In this document: piece after piece, positions 25,725 through 32,848 of the stretch
Numbering within the stretch: the first letter of the stretch is position 1
How the letters are laid out: every line of letters starts with the position of its first letter
Assembly: GCA_041690635.1 (NCBI GenBank)
Contig: JAWLGZ010000003.1
Coordinates: 310,001-374,000 of the forward strand
Direction of reading: 5' to 3'
Length of the DNA stretch: 64,000 nt
Source: JAWLGZ01 sp041690635
Lineage (GTDB): Bacteria > Pseudomonadota > Gammaproteobacteria > Thiohalomonadales > Thiohalomonadaceae
Translations under genes and position numbers: made by a program
The notes under the pieces: model-generated
The model's database searches: none
The model's input: the letters and a program-made list of their open reading frames with translations, nothing else
What the model was told of the DNA's origin: nothing

Positions 25725-26732
25725 TCAATCCTGCGCCCACTCGAAGGCGTCGGAGTAGCAGTGGTCCGGATCGAGGCCGCGCTCGGTGCAGAGGCGCTTC
25801 GCGTCCATCACCATCTCCGGGTGGCCGCAGGCGTACACCTCGAAGCCGCTCAAATCCTCGAAATCCGCCATCACCGCCTGCTGGACATGACCGGTGCGGC
25901 CGTCCCAGTCGTCACCGGGGCGCGAGAGCACCGGGCGGTAGTGGATGTTGTCGTGTTCGTCATCCCACTTGCGGCCGAGGTCGTGCCGGTAGAGGCCGTC
26001 GCGGGTACGCGCACCCCAGTAGATGTAGATCGGCCGCCGGATGCCTTCGGCGATGGCGTGCTCCACCATCGACTGGATGGGGCCGAAGCCGGTTCCGGTC
26101 GCCAGCATGATGATGGGACGCTCCGAATCCTCGCGCAGGAAGAAGCTGCCGAACGGCCCCTCGATGCGGACGATGTCCTTCTCCTTGAGGTTCGCCATCT
26201 CGCTTTCGGTGAAGCGGCCGCCCTTGATGCGCCGGATGTGGAACTCCAGCTGGCGGTCGTCGTGGGGCGGGTTGGCGATGGAGAATGAACGCTTGCGCCC
26301 ATCCTTGAGAATGAAATGGACGTACTGCCCGGCGAGGAACTGCAACCGTTCGTCCTCGGGCGGCGTCAGACGCATCACGACCACATCCTCGGGCAGCGGC
26401 TCGATGGCGGCCACCTTGGTCGGCAGCTTGCGTACCGGAATCTCCTTCGCCTCGGCGATCTCGCGTGCCTCGATGGAGATATCCCCCACGGGGTGGGCGA
26501 TGCAGAACAGCGCCATGCCGACCGACTGCTCCTGTTCATTGAGCGCGCTCGGGTCGCGGTCGCGATAATCGATCTCGCCGCTGGTCACCTTGCCCTTGCA
26601 GGCACCGCAGGCACCACTGCGGCAGCCGTACTGAAGAGCAACCCCCTGACGGATGGCGGCATCGAGGATGGTCTCTTCCGGCTCGACGGTGAACTGGTGT
26701 CCGCTGGGTTCGATGTGTACTTTGGTGCTCAT
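25725..26732 (-). CDS. 2Fe-2S ferredoxin/FAD reductase (CDP-6-deoxyglucoseen reductase-like)
   Basis: The 335-residue protein joins a plant-type 2Fe-2S domain (residues 1-92; ligands in GCRSGACGACKGKV and a later Cys in LFCIAHP) to a ferredoxin-NADP reductase-type module. In that module, RKRSFSIANPP binds FAD, ATGTGFGPIQSMVEHA binds the nucleotide, and VYACGHPEMVMDAKRLC is at the C-terminus. It transfers electrons from NAD(P)H to an unknown oxygenase or reductase. Homologues are named CDP-6-deoxy-delta-3,4-glucoseen reductase in many proteobacteria without deoxysugar pathways. The stop TGA directly abuts the heptamer repeat. Confidence 0.9.
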   Translation of the reverse strand: MSTKVHIEPSGHQFTVEPEETILDAAIRQGVALQYGCRSGACGACKGKVTSGEIDYRDRDPSALNEQEQSVGMALFCIAHPVGDISIEAREIAEAKEIPVRKLPTKVAAIEPLPEDVVVMRLTPPEDERLQFLAGQYVHFILKDGRKRSFSIANPPHDDRQLEFHIRRIKGGRFTESEMANLKEKDIVRIEGPFGSFFLREDSERPIIMLATGTGFGPIQSMVEHAIAEGIRRPIYIYWGARTRDGLYRHDLGRKWDDEHDNIHYRPVLSRPGDDWDGRTGHVQQAVMADFEDLSGFEVYACGHPEMVMDAKRLCTERGLDPDHCYSDAFEWAQD

Positions 26733-26807
26733 GAACAGGTCATTCCTCGGCTTAAAAAACTGAGTAGAATAGTCTGATTTAACCGGAATGGGAATGGAGG
26801 CGTAACG

Positions 26808-27725
26808 GTGACTCCCATCCTGATTGTCGGCCTCGGCGATATCGGCAGGCGCGTGGCCGTCCGGTGGCGGGCCCGCGGGGCACAGGTGTTCGGCCTTGCC
26901 CGCAGTACGGCATCCGCATCGCGAATGGAGCGCGAAGGGGTCATCCCGCTCGCGGGAGACCTGGATCGCCCCGATTCACTGGCGCTGCCAGCGGCCAAGG
27001 ATGCCTATGTTTATCATTTTTCGCCACCCCCGCCACACGGCCGCAACGACCCGCGCACCCGCGCGCTGGCGGAGGCCCTGGATACGGTCCGGCCGCGGCG
27101 GCTGGTCTACATCAGCACCAGCGGGGTGTACGGGAATCGGGGCGGGGAGTGGGTGACGGAGGCATCCGAACCGGCGCCGGCCACCGACCGGGCACGCCGC
27201 CGGCTGGATGCGGAGCAGACGCTGCGCGCGTGGGGTTCACGCACCGGTACCCCGGTCGTCATCCTGCGCGTCGGCGGCATCTACGGACCGGGGCGGCTGC
27301 CGGTGGCGCGGCTGCAACGGGGAGACCCGGTGCTGCGGCCGGAGGCGTGCGGTTACACCAACCGCATCCACGCCGACGACCTGGCGGAGGTGTGTGTCGC
27401 CGCCGCCGAACGGGGCACAGCCGATGCGATCTATAACGTCTCAGACGGCCGGCCGGGGACCATGACCGACTACTTCTTCGCCGTGGCCGATCGGCTGGGA
27501 CTCCCCCGGCCGCCAGCGATTTCGATGGAGGAGGCGCGGCAGAAATTGACGCCGGCCATGCTCTCCTACCTCACCGAGTCGCGCCGCCTCGACAACCGGC
27601 GCCTGCGTGAGGCGCTGGGGGTCACGCTGCGTTATCCCGACCTGGAGACCGGCCTCGCCGCGCTCGATCCGGCGGCTGAGCTGTTCGCTGCCGGGCCGGG
27701 CGACGGGGGCGCAAAACCCGTCTGA
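26808..27725 (+). CDS. SDR-family NAD-dependent epimerase/reductase, YeeZ-like
   Basis: The 305-residue protein has an N-terminal Rossmann motif (ILIVGLGDIGRRVAVRWRARG), a YISTSGVYGNRGG strand, and VILRVGGIYGPGRLPVARL and YNVSDGRP typical of extended/atypical SDR proteins. The usual YxxxK catalytic pair is not obvious: the stretch is VYGNRGGEW, so activity is uncertain. The best description is YeeZ-like. The GTG start has GGAGG 8 bases upstream. It is divergent from the ferredoxin reductase with a 75-bp gap and convergent with the ParA gene. Confidence 0.82.
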   Translation: MTPILIVGLGDIGRRVAVRWRARGAQVFGLARSTASASRMEREGVIPLAGDLDRPDSLALPAAKDAYVYHFSPPPPHGRNDPRTRALAEALDTVRPRRLVYISTSGVYGNRGGEWVTEASEPAPATDRARRRLDAEQTLRAWGSRTGTPVVILRVGGIYGPGRLPVARLQRGDPVLRPEACGYTNRIHADDLAEVCVAAAERGTADAIYNVSDGRPGTMTDYFFAVADRLGLPRPPAISMEEARQKLTPAMLSYLTESRRLDNRRLREALGVTLRYPDLETGLAALDPAAELFAAGPGDGGAKPV

Positions 27726-27735
27726 GCCACAGCGC

Positions 27736-28386
27736 TCATTTCCTGGCAGGCTCCGGCAGGCTCGCCTTGCTGTTCAGCCAGCGGATCAGCGGTTTCCACT
27801 GCGCCAGGTCTTTTGCCACGTGGGAGGGCGGCAGCTCGAAGATCCCCAGCCCGCTCTCGGCGGCGCGGATGTAGTTCTGGGTATCGCGCAGCACGGCGAC
27901 GAAGGGGATGCCGAGCCGCTTCAGAAACCGCCGCAGGCTGTCGTAGGCGAGGGTGTGCTCGCGTACCCGGTTGGCCACCACGCCGATGCGGACCGCCTGC
28001 CGCGACACCCGGCCCACCAGCAGCAGCTCCTCGACGAACTGCGCCGTGGCGCGCATGTCCATCGGCGACGGGAGTACCGGGATCAGCACCGTCTGCGCCT
28101 GCTTCACCAGCCGCTTCAGCTCCTTGCCGTGGGTCCGCGCCGGCGCGTCGAAGATGACGCAGTCGAGCTCCCAGGGGATGAGCGCCTTCTCCTCCTCCAC
28201 CATCACCGCGTGGATCAGGGGCCGTTCCTCCGGGCGTACCCGCAGCCAGTCGAGGCTGCTCGACTGGCGGTCGAAATCAGCAATGGCGACCGATTTCCCC
28301 TTCACCGCATAGTGGCTGGCGAGATTGGTCGACAGGGTGCTCTTGCCGCAGCCCCCCTTGGGGTTGAGCACCAGAATCCTGCGCAT
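27736..28386 (-). CDS. Orphan ParA-family ATPase
   Basis: The 216-residue protein has the deviant Walker A motif KGGCGKST (residues 10-17), Walker A' DFDRQSSS and Walker B VIFDAPA. It is the small, chromosomally encoded ParA/MinD type that positions cell components on the nucleoid. No ParB, parS or plasmid genes lie nearby, so plasmid partition is unlikely; a cargo is not evident. It lies 147 bp from dsrC and is divergently transcribed from it. Confidence 0.88.
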   Translation of the reverse strand: MRRILVLNPKGGCGKSTLSTNLASHYAVKGKSVAIADFDRQSSSLDWLRVRPEERPLIHAVMVEEEKALIPWELDCVIFDAPARTHGKELKRLVKQAQTVLIPVLPSPMDMRATAQFVEELLLVGRVSRQAVRIGVVANRVREHTLAYDSLRRFLKRLGIPFVAVLRDTQNYIRAAESGLGIFELPPSHVAKDLAQWKPLIRWLNSKASLPEPARK

Positions 28387-28459
28387 GGGTCCGCTCCCTT
28401 CAGACGAGTATCACAGCTTACGGAGCATGCACGCGAAGACAAGGGATAAATAACCAAGC

Positions 28460-28488
28460 TTGACAGTATGGAATTACCTCAGTAGGCT
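28460..28488 (+). promoter_or_regulatory. Sigma-70 promoter of dsrC
   Basis: TTGACA at 28460-28465 is a perfect -35, followed after 17 bases by TAGGCT (28483-28488). The predicted start lies about 38 bases before the dsrC ATG. This is the best-looking promoter in the window. Confidence 0.75.
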
Positions 28489-28533
28489 ATTCCCAACCTT
28501 TGGACTGGGTTAATAAATGTGAAGGAGTGACCC

Positions 28534-28866
28534 ATGGAATTCAGCATCAACGGCAATACCATCACCACCGACAGTGAGGGCTATCTGACCGACCTCGGCA
28601 ACTGGTCGAAGGAACTGGCGACTGAGCTGGCCTCCAAGGAGGGGCTGGACCTCACGGATGCCCACTGGGAGGTGATCGATTTCCTGCGCGACGGCTATCA
28701 GCAGACCGGCACGGTGCCGAATATCCGTCAGCTGCAGAAGGCCTTCTCCAAGGTCTACGGCCCGGAGAAGGGCAACAGCAAGTATCTCTACGGCCTGTTC
28801 CCCTACGGACCGGCCAAGCAGGCCTGCCGCATCGGCGGACTGCCGAAGCCGACCGGCTGCGTGTAA
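28534..28866 (+). CDS. dsrC: DsrC-family sulfur-carrier protein with both C-terminal cysteines
   Basis: The 110-residue protein matches DsrC/TusE throughout (AHWEVIDFLRDGY, GNSKYLYGLFPYGPAKQ). The flexible C-terminal arm reads CRIGGLPKPTGCV, with C98 and C109 spaced by 11. Both cysteines mark DsrC, which forms an intramolecular trisulfide with sulfite reductase; TusE, the tRNA-thiolation paralogue, keeps only the last. The gene has its own strong promoter, AAGGAG before the ATG and a terminator, so it is monocistronic and not in a dsr or tus operon. This implies sulfur trafficking or oxidation genes elsewhere. Confidence 0.93.
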   Translation: MEFSINGNTITTDSEGYLTDLGNWSKELATELASKEGLDLTDAHWEVIDFLRDGYQQTGTVPNIRQLQKAFSKVYGPEKGNSKYLYGLFPYGPAKQACRIGGLPKPTGCV

Positions 28867-28896
28867 CCCTGTTTTCCTCCAGTAGTACCTCTCCTA

Positions 28897-28923
28897 CGGC
28901 GGCCCTCGGGCCGCCGCTTTTTT
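28897..28923 (+). terminator. Rho-independent terminator of dsrC
   Basis: An 8-bp GC stem (CGGCGGCC 28897-28904 with GGCCGCCG 28909-28916), 4-base loop and a run of six T (28918-28923). The stop codon of the opposing methyltransferase gene lies inside the T-run. Confidence 0.92.
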
Positions 28924-29668
28924 ACCTGCCCACCCGAAGCACCAGCGGCCAGCGCACGGTCCGCACCTGTTCGGCATCCCCCCACGCCCGGCGCAGCTCC
29001 CCGGCGATGGCCGCCACCGGGTCTGTTCCGGTCCGCCCGCGGTAGCGCTGCACCGCCGACCAGGTGTTGAGATAGCCGACCAGGTCAGTCAGTGCCCACT
29101 GCGCCTCCATCCCGAACGGGGGCGCCTCCTGCGGCTCGAACGGAAACGGCAGATCGGCGTAGCCCCGCTCCACGTGAAAGCGCTCGGCGGGCCAGTCATT
29201 CCCCAGGATCTCGCCGTACAGATGGTGGACGACGGCATCGACCGGCGGCGCAACCGTGAGGAAGTTGTAGCTCCACACCGCCACCACGCCGCCCGGCCGC
29301 AACACCCGCCGGGCCTCGCCGTAGAACCCCTCCAGATCGAACCAGTGCAGCGCCTGGGCGACCGTGATGAGGTCGATGGACCCGCTCTCCAGTCCGCTCG
29401 CCTCCGCCGGTGCGGTCCGGTACTCGATATTGGGCCGCGGCTCGGCGTTGGCGACCTGGGTCGCACTGGCGTCGGTGGCGATCACCTGACGGAAGTGGGG
29501 GGAGAGCCCCAACGCCGCCTGACCGCTGCCGGTGGCGCAGTCCCAGGCCCGTCCGGCCGTGCCGGGGAGGGAAGCGAGCCAGGCGAACAGTGGCGGCGGA
29601 TAGCCCGGCCGGTAGCGGGCATAACCGTGGGCGACGCTGGAGAAGTGATCGGAAAAGGAGGTTGTCAT
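28922..29668 (-). CDS. Class I SAM-dependent methyltransferase
   Basis: The 248-residue product starts at 29668 with GGAGG upstream. FSSVAHGYARYRPGYP opens the UbiE/Methyltransf_11-type fold, WDCATGSGQAALGLS is the SAM loop, and IDLITVAQALHWFDLEGFYGEARRVLRPGGVVAVWSY covers motifs II-III. The AQALHWF sequence is typical of the yeast Tmt1/small-molecule methyltransferase branch. The substrate cannot be deduced. The gene ends in the dsrC terminator. Confidence 0.85.
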   Translation of the reverse strand: MTTSFSDHFSSVAHGYARYRPGYPPPLFAWLASLPGTAGRAWDCATGSGQAALGLSPHFRQVIATDASATQVANAEPRPNIEYRTAPAEASGLESGSIDLITVAQALHWFDLEGFYGEARRVLRPGGVVAVWSYNFLTVAPPVDAVVHHLYGEILGNDWPAERFHVERGYADLPFPFEPQEAPPFGMEAQWALTDLVGYLNTWSAVQRYRGRTGTDPVAAIAGELRRAWGDAEQVRTVRWPLVLRVGR

Positions 29669-29830
29669 GGCGGTACGGCACCTTGCGGGCGATGCCCGAT
29701 GGTAGGGGCTGCGCCCGTTTCCTGCCAAGTCCTGGGGAAATGGCGACTACGCTTTGTAGATGCCGCCCGGCCCCGCGCACCCGTGTCGGGGTTGGCAACT
29801 GATGCGCACGGGAGCGCCGGGGGAGGAGCC

Positions 29831-30127
29831 ATGGAGATGCAGCCGTTTGCCAGCGACGCCGGTCTGCTCGACCGCCTTCTCTATCTGATCGAGGGGCGGC
29901 GGGTGGAGACGCTGGGTGACCTGATGCGCTTCACCAGCCTGGCCGGCAGCCCGGTCTGGACCCAATTACAGCTCCGGCGAAGGGGAGAGGTCGAACCGGC
30001 CCCGGAGTCACACCGCACCGGGCGGGAACCGCTCACCGCCGATCCGGCCGCGTCTCCATCTCCAGCCAGGTCAGGTACTCGATTGCCTGTGCCCCATCCT
30101 CCCCGCACATCTCCGGCACAGGGCTGA
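29831..30127 (+). CDS. Possible small protein, unknown function
   Basis: A 98-codon frame starts at ATG 29831 directly after a strong Shine-Dalgarno (GGGGAGGAG at about 29819-29827). The first 50 residues (MEMQPFASDAGLLDRLLYLI...VETLGDLMRFTSLAG) look like a plausible amphipathic helical protein. The C-terminal half is Pro/Arg-rich and overlaps the ykgJ-like gene on the other strand by 95 bp. No family was recognised. If it is not real, 29669-30032 holds no gene. Confidence 0.4.
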   Translation: MEMQPFASDAGLLDRLLYLIEGRRVETLGDLMRFTSLAGSPVWTQLQLRRRGEVEPAPESHRTGREPLTADPAASPSPARSGTRLPVPHPPRTSPAQG

Positions 30128-30299
30128 GCGCGGCACACACCGCCGGCCGCTCCGTCCGGCCGAACAGGCCGCAACGGTTGACCTCGTCGAGCTGTACGCA
30201 CCGCACCCCCGCGGGCTTGCCGTCCGGCATGCCCGGTATGGGTGAAGAGATGGACAGCGCAATACAACAGGCCCCGCAATTGGGCCGGCAGCTCATCAT
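30033..30299 (-). CDS. YkgJ-family cysteine cluster protein
   Basis: The 88-residue product starts CRPNCGACC and continues with conserved cysteines in GVRCVQLDEVNRCGLFG, AVCAALSP and EMCGEDG. This is the layout of the YkgJ/YcgN family (putative Zn or Fe-S binding). The exact role is unknown. Starts at 30299 and 30296 are adjacent ATGs. The region overlaps the small plus-strand ORF at its 3' end. Confidence 0.8.
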   Translation of the reverse strand: MMSCRPNCGACCIALSISSPIPGMPDGKPAGVRCVQLDEVNRCGLFGRTERPAVCAALSPVPEMCGEDGAQAIEYLTWLEMETRPDRR

Positions 30300-30455
30300 T
30301 GATTCAACCGTCTCTGGCAAGTGGAAGCCCCTGTTTTCTGGTCCATGCGCCCTGCCGTGTCGGACAAACACCGACATCCGTATCCGCCGCGCACCGATAG
30401 GGTGCACACGCCCTCCGCCGTATCGTTACCGAACACGACCAAACAAGTGACCTGC

Positions 30456-30653
30456 ATGCCCACCAAGCCTGTGATCGAACTGCTGCTGCTGGAACTGGTG
30501 GCCATCGGGAGTGCGCTTACGGTCCTCGACGGCATCCTACCCGGACTGGGCATGCGGGACCCGGAAGTCACCATTGTCTGGATCCTCAGCCTGATGCTGC
30601 TGACCATCGGCACGGTGGCGATCCGCCTGCGCCCCTCGGGGGCTGCACTTTAG
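30456..30653 (+). CDS. Small hypothetical membrane protein (two TM helices)
   Basis: The 65-residue product has two hydrophobic segments (about 7-27 and 38-58) joined by a short loop GLGMRDPEVT, so it is probably a helical hairpin in the inner membrane. ATG 30456 is preceded only by AAGTGA; a longer reading to 30321 is not membrane-like and was rejected. The stop overlaps the mtgA stop by four bases (convergent). No family was recognised. Confidence 0.5.
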   Translation: MPTKPVIELLLLELVAIGSALTVLDGILPGLGMRDPEVTIVWILSLMLLTIGTVAIRLRPSGAAL

Positions 30654-31369
30654 TCCGGTATCCGGGCGGCCGGCATCCGTTCCAGGATAATCCGCGCCCG
30701 TCGCTCCAGAGTGGGACTGGGTCCGGTCCGATCCCAGTGGCGAGGCCGCGGCATCATCGCCGCAAGCCACGCCGCCTGGGAAGGATCGAGTGCCGCGGCA
30801 CCGACCCCGAAGTAGTATCGCGCCGCTGCCTCGATGCCGAACACCCCTTCGCCCCACTCGATGACGTTCAGATAGATCTCCAGGATGCGGCGCTTGTCGA
30901 GCATCGTCTCCAGCATCACCGTCAGCACCGCCTCCTGCCCCTTGCGCAGCAGCGAACGCTCGGCGGAAAGATAGAGGTTCTTCGCCAGCTGCTGGCTGAT
31001 GGTGGAACCGCCCGCCATGAAGGTGCCCTCCTTCAGGTTGCGTTCCAAGGCATGCTGAATCCCGTCCCAGTCGAATCCCGCATGGGTGGTGAACTTCGCA
31101 TCCTCGGAGGCGACCACCGCCCGCTTCAGGTGGACCGAAATCCGTTCATAGTCGATCCAGTGATGGGTAAGCGAAGCGGAGGCATTCGCAGCACGCAGAC
31201 GGGCCAGACCGCTATCCATGAATGCGGTGGTCTCCGGGCGGTGATCCCGAAGCCGCCACACCTTGACCGCGTACCAGCCCTCCACGGCGACCGCGACCGC
31301 ACCCAAGAGGAGGAGCACCGGCCACAGCCGCAGCCTGCTTTCCGGACCTGAACGGTTTCTTTGGCGCAC
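30650..31369 (-). CDS. mtgA: Monofunctional peptidoglycan glycosyltransferase MtgA
   Basis: The 239-residue protein has an N-terminal TM anchor (about 12-34) and a single GT51 domain. VVASEDAKFTTHAGFDWDGI includes the catalytic Glu, GGSTISQQLAKNLYL is the second motif, and RKGQEAVLTVMLE and KRRILEIYLNVIEWGEGVFGIEAAARYYFG follow. It polymerises lipid II glycan strands without a transpeptidase domain. Length and motif order are those of MtgA. Confidence 0.95.
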   Translation of the reverse strand: MRQRNRSGPESRLRLWPVLLLLGAVAVAVEGWYAVKVWRLRDHRPETTAFMDSGLARLRAANASASLTHHWIDYERISVHLKRAVVASEDAKFTTHAGFDWDGIQHALERNLKEGTFMAGGSTISQQLAKNLYLSAERSLLRKGQEAVLTVMLETMLDKRRILEIYLNVIEWGEGVFGIEAAARYYFGVGAAALDPSQAAWLAAMMPRPRHWDRTGPSPTLERRARIILERMPAARIPD

Positions 31370-31413
31370 GGCCCTGTTACCCGATGAAGCTCACCGGCGG
31401 TGACCCATGACCG

Positions 31414-32061
31414 TTACACGCAGCTCTTCAAAGCAGCGAGATCGGCACCCATGATCCGGTCCAGGTTGCGGTTGATCCGTCCGATGTCCCAGTGCCACCA
31501 GGCTATGGCGAGCAACTCCTCAATCACCGCATCGGGGAAGCGTGTGTGGATCGGTTCGGCCGGATTGCCGCCGACCACGGTATAGGGGGCCACGTCGCGG
31601 GTGACCACGGCACGAGCGGCGATAATGGCGCCGTCCCCCACCTTCACCCCCGGCATGATGAGTGCGTCGTAGCCGATCCAGACGTCGTTGCCGATGACGG
31701 TGTCGCCCTTATAGGGAAACGCCTCCATCGGCGGCATGAACCGCTCCCAGCCGTTGCCGAAGATCTGGAACGGATAGGTGGAAAAACCGCCGGCCGCATG
31801 ATTGGCGCCGTTCATGATGAACTTCACCCCCCGGGCGATGGCGCAGAATCGGCCGATGATCAGCTTGTCGCCGATGAAGGGGTAGTGATAGAGCACATTG
31901 CGCTCGAAGTTCTCCGCATCCTCCGGATCGTCGTAATAGGTGTAGTCGCCTATCACGATATTCGGATTGGTCACCGTGTTGCGGATGTAACAGACCTGCG
32001 GGAAGCCCTCCATCGGATGCGGATTGCGCGGATCGGGGCCGGCGCCGGCAGGCGCGATCAT
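31414..32061 (-). CDS. Vat/CatB-type xenobiotic acetyltransferase
   Basis: The 215-residue protein is a left-handed beta-helix (hexapeptide repeat) acetyltransferase. Its order of motifs follows the streptogramin A acetyltransferases: GDYTYYDDPEDAENFERNVLYHYP, IGRFCAIARGVKFIMNGANH (His is catalytic in Vat enzymes), FGNGWERFMP, GNDVWIGYDALIMPGVKVGDGAIIAARAVVTRDVAPY and GGNPA. Clinical Vat enzymes inactivate group A streptogramins; chromosomal relatives may have other substrates. The ATG has AGGA directly against it, an unusual spacing. Neighbours are unrelated, so a recently acquired gene is possible but unproven. Confidence 0.85.
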   Translation of the reverse strand: MIAPAGAGPDPRNPHPMEGFPQVCYIRNTVTNPNIVIGDYTYYDDPEDAENFERNVLYHYPFIGDKLIIGRFCAIARGVKFIMNGANHAAGGFSTYPFQIFGNGWERFMPPMEAFPYKGDTVIGNDVWIGYDALIMPGVKVGDGAIIAARAVVTRDVAPYTVVGGNPAEPIHTRFPDAVIEELLAIAWWHWDIGRINRNLDRIMGADLAALKSCV

Positions 32062-32216
32062 TCCTGGCCCGCCCGGTAATCGGCCGTCCGACGCACGGAC
32101 ACAGTGTGGAAGGTTGTCGTAAACATTGCCGCTCCTTTGCCAAGGTCGGCCGCTCTGGCCTCCGCTATGGTAACGTTGATCTAACCTTCGCGCGTCAAGC
32201 TCAAGAAGAACTCATC

Positions 32217-32663
32217 ATGCCGGAGAAACGGGTCGGGGTCGCAAGGGCCGCGCAGATCCTCGGGATCTGCCGGCAGGAGTTGCAAACGCTGATCCAGCGC
32301 GGCGAACTGGCGAGTTTCGAAGGCAAGGTGGACCTCGATGCCCTGAGCGAGCGCTTCCCCAGCCTTGCCCGTGACGAGGCGCCGATCATGGAGAACGTGC
32401 GGCTGCTCCGTACCACCGCCTTTTCCCGTCGGGTGCGGGAGACGGTCGCCCCCGAAAAGGGGGAACTGGAACAGAAGCTGGCCCGGCGCAACAGCGAACT
32501 CTCGCTGCAACGGGGCCGCGCCGATCAGTATGAAGCCATACTCGACGATCTGCTCCAGATGCTCGGCCGCATGCAGTGCGAGGAGGCGGGGGAGCGAAAG
32601 CTGCTGTTACTGGAGCTCAACCGCTGGCTGATCCGGCGGATGCGGGACGGGTCGCCCTCCTGA
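32217..32663 (+). CDS. Helix-turn-helix/coiled-coil protein, unknown function
   Basis: The 148-residue product starts with a MerR/excisionase-like helix-turn-helix (VGVARAAQILGICRQELQTLIQRGELASFEGKVDLDALSERFP). A basic segment (RLLRTTAFSRRVRETV) and a long C-terminal coiled coil (about 80-140) follow. A DNA-binding or assembly role is likely, but the family was not recognised. ATG 32217 was chosen because the sequence upstream of it is not protein-like. There is no partner gene nearby except the MFS carrier 185 bp downstream. Confidence 0.7.
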   Translation: MPEKRVGVARAAQILGICRQELQTLIQRGELASFEGKVDLDALSERFPSLARDEAPIMENVRLLRTTAFSRRVRETVAPEKGELEQKLARRNSELSLQRGRADQYEAILDDLLQMLGRMQCEEAGERKLLLLELNRWLIRRMRDGSPS

Positions 32664-32848
32664 ATCACCCTCCGGATTTGCGACCGACTGCCCGTTCGGC
32701 AGGTGGCCCCTGCCTTACGATTCCGGCATCCAGGCTACTGTTCCAACTACCTGGACCCACCTGGGATTCCCGAACCGTCCGCCACACGAACGGAAAAGAA
32801 TAACCAGGGGTGTAGCAACCATTTGCGCGGGCCGGGAGGTCCGGGTTT

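Noticed and set aside
27736..28386. Plasmid partition locus
   Set aside because: No parB, parS or replication genes are nearby.
28534..28866. TusE rather than DsrC
   Set aside because: TusE lacks the upstream cysteine of the C-terminal arm; here both C98 and C109 are present.
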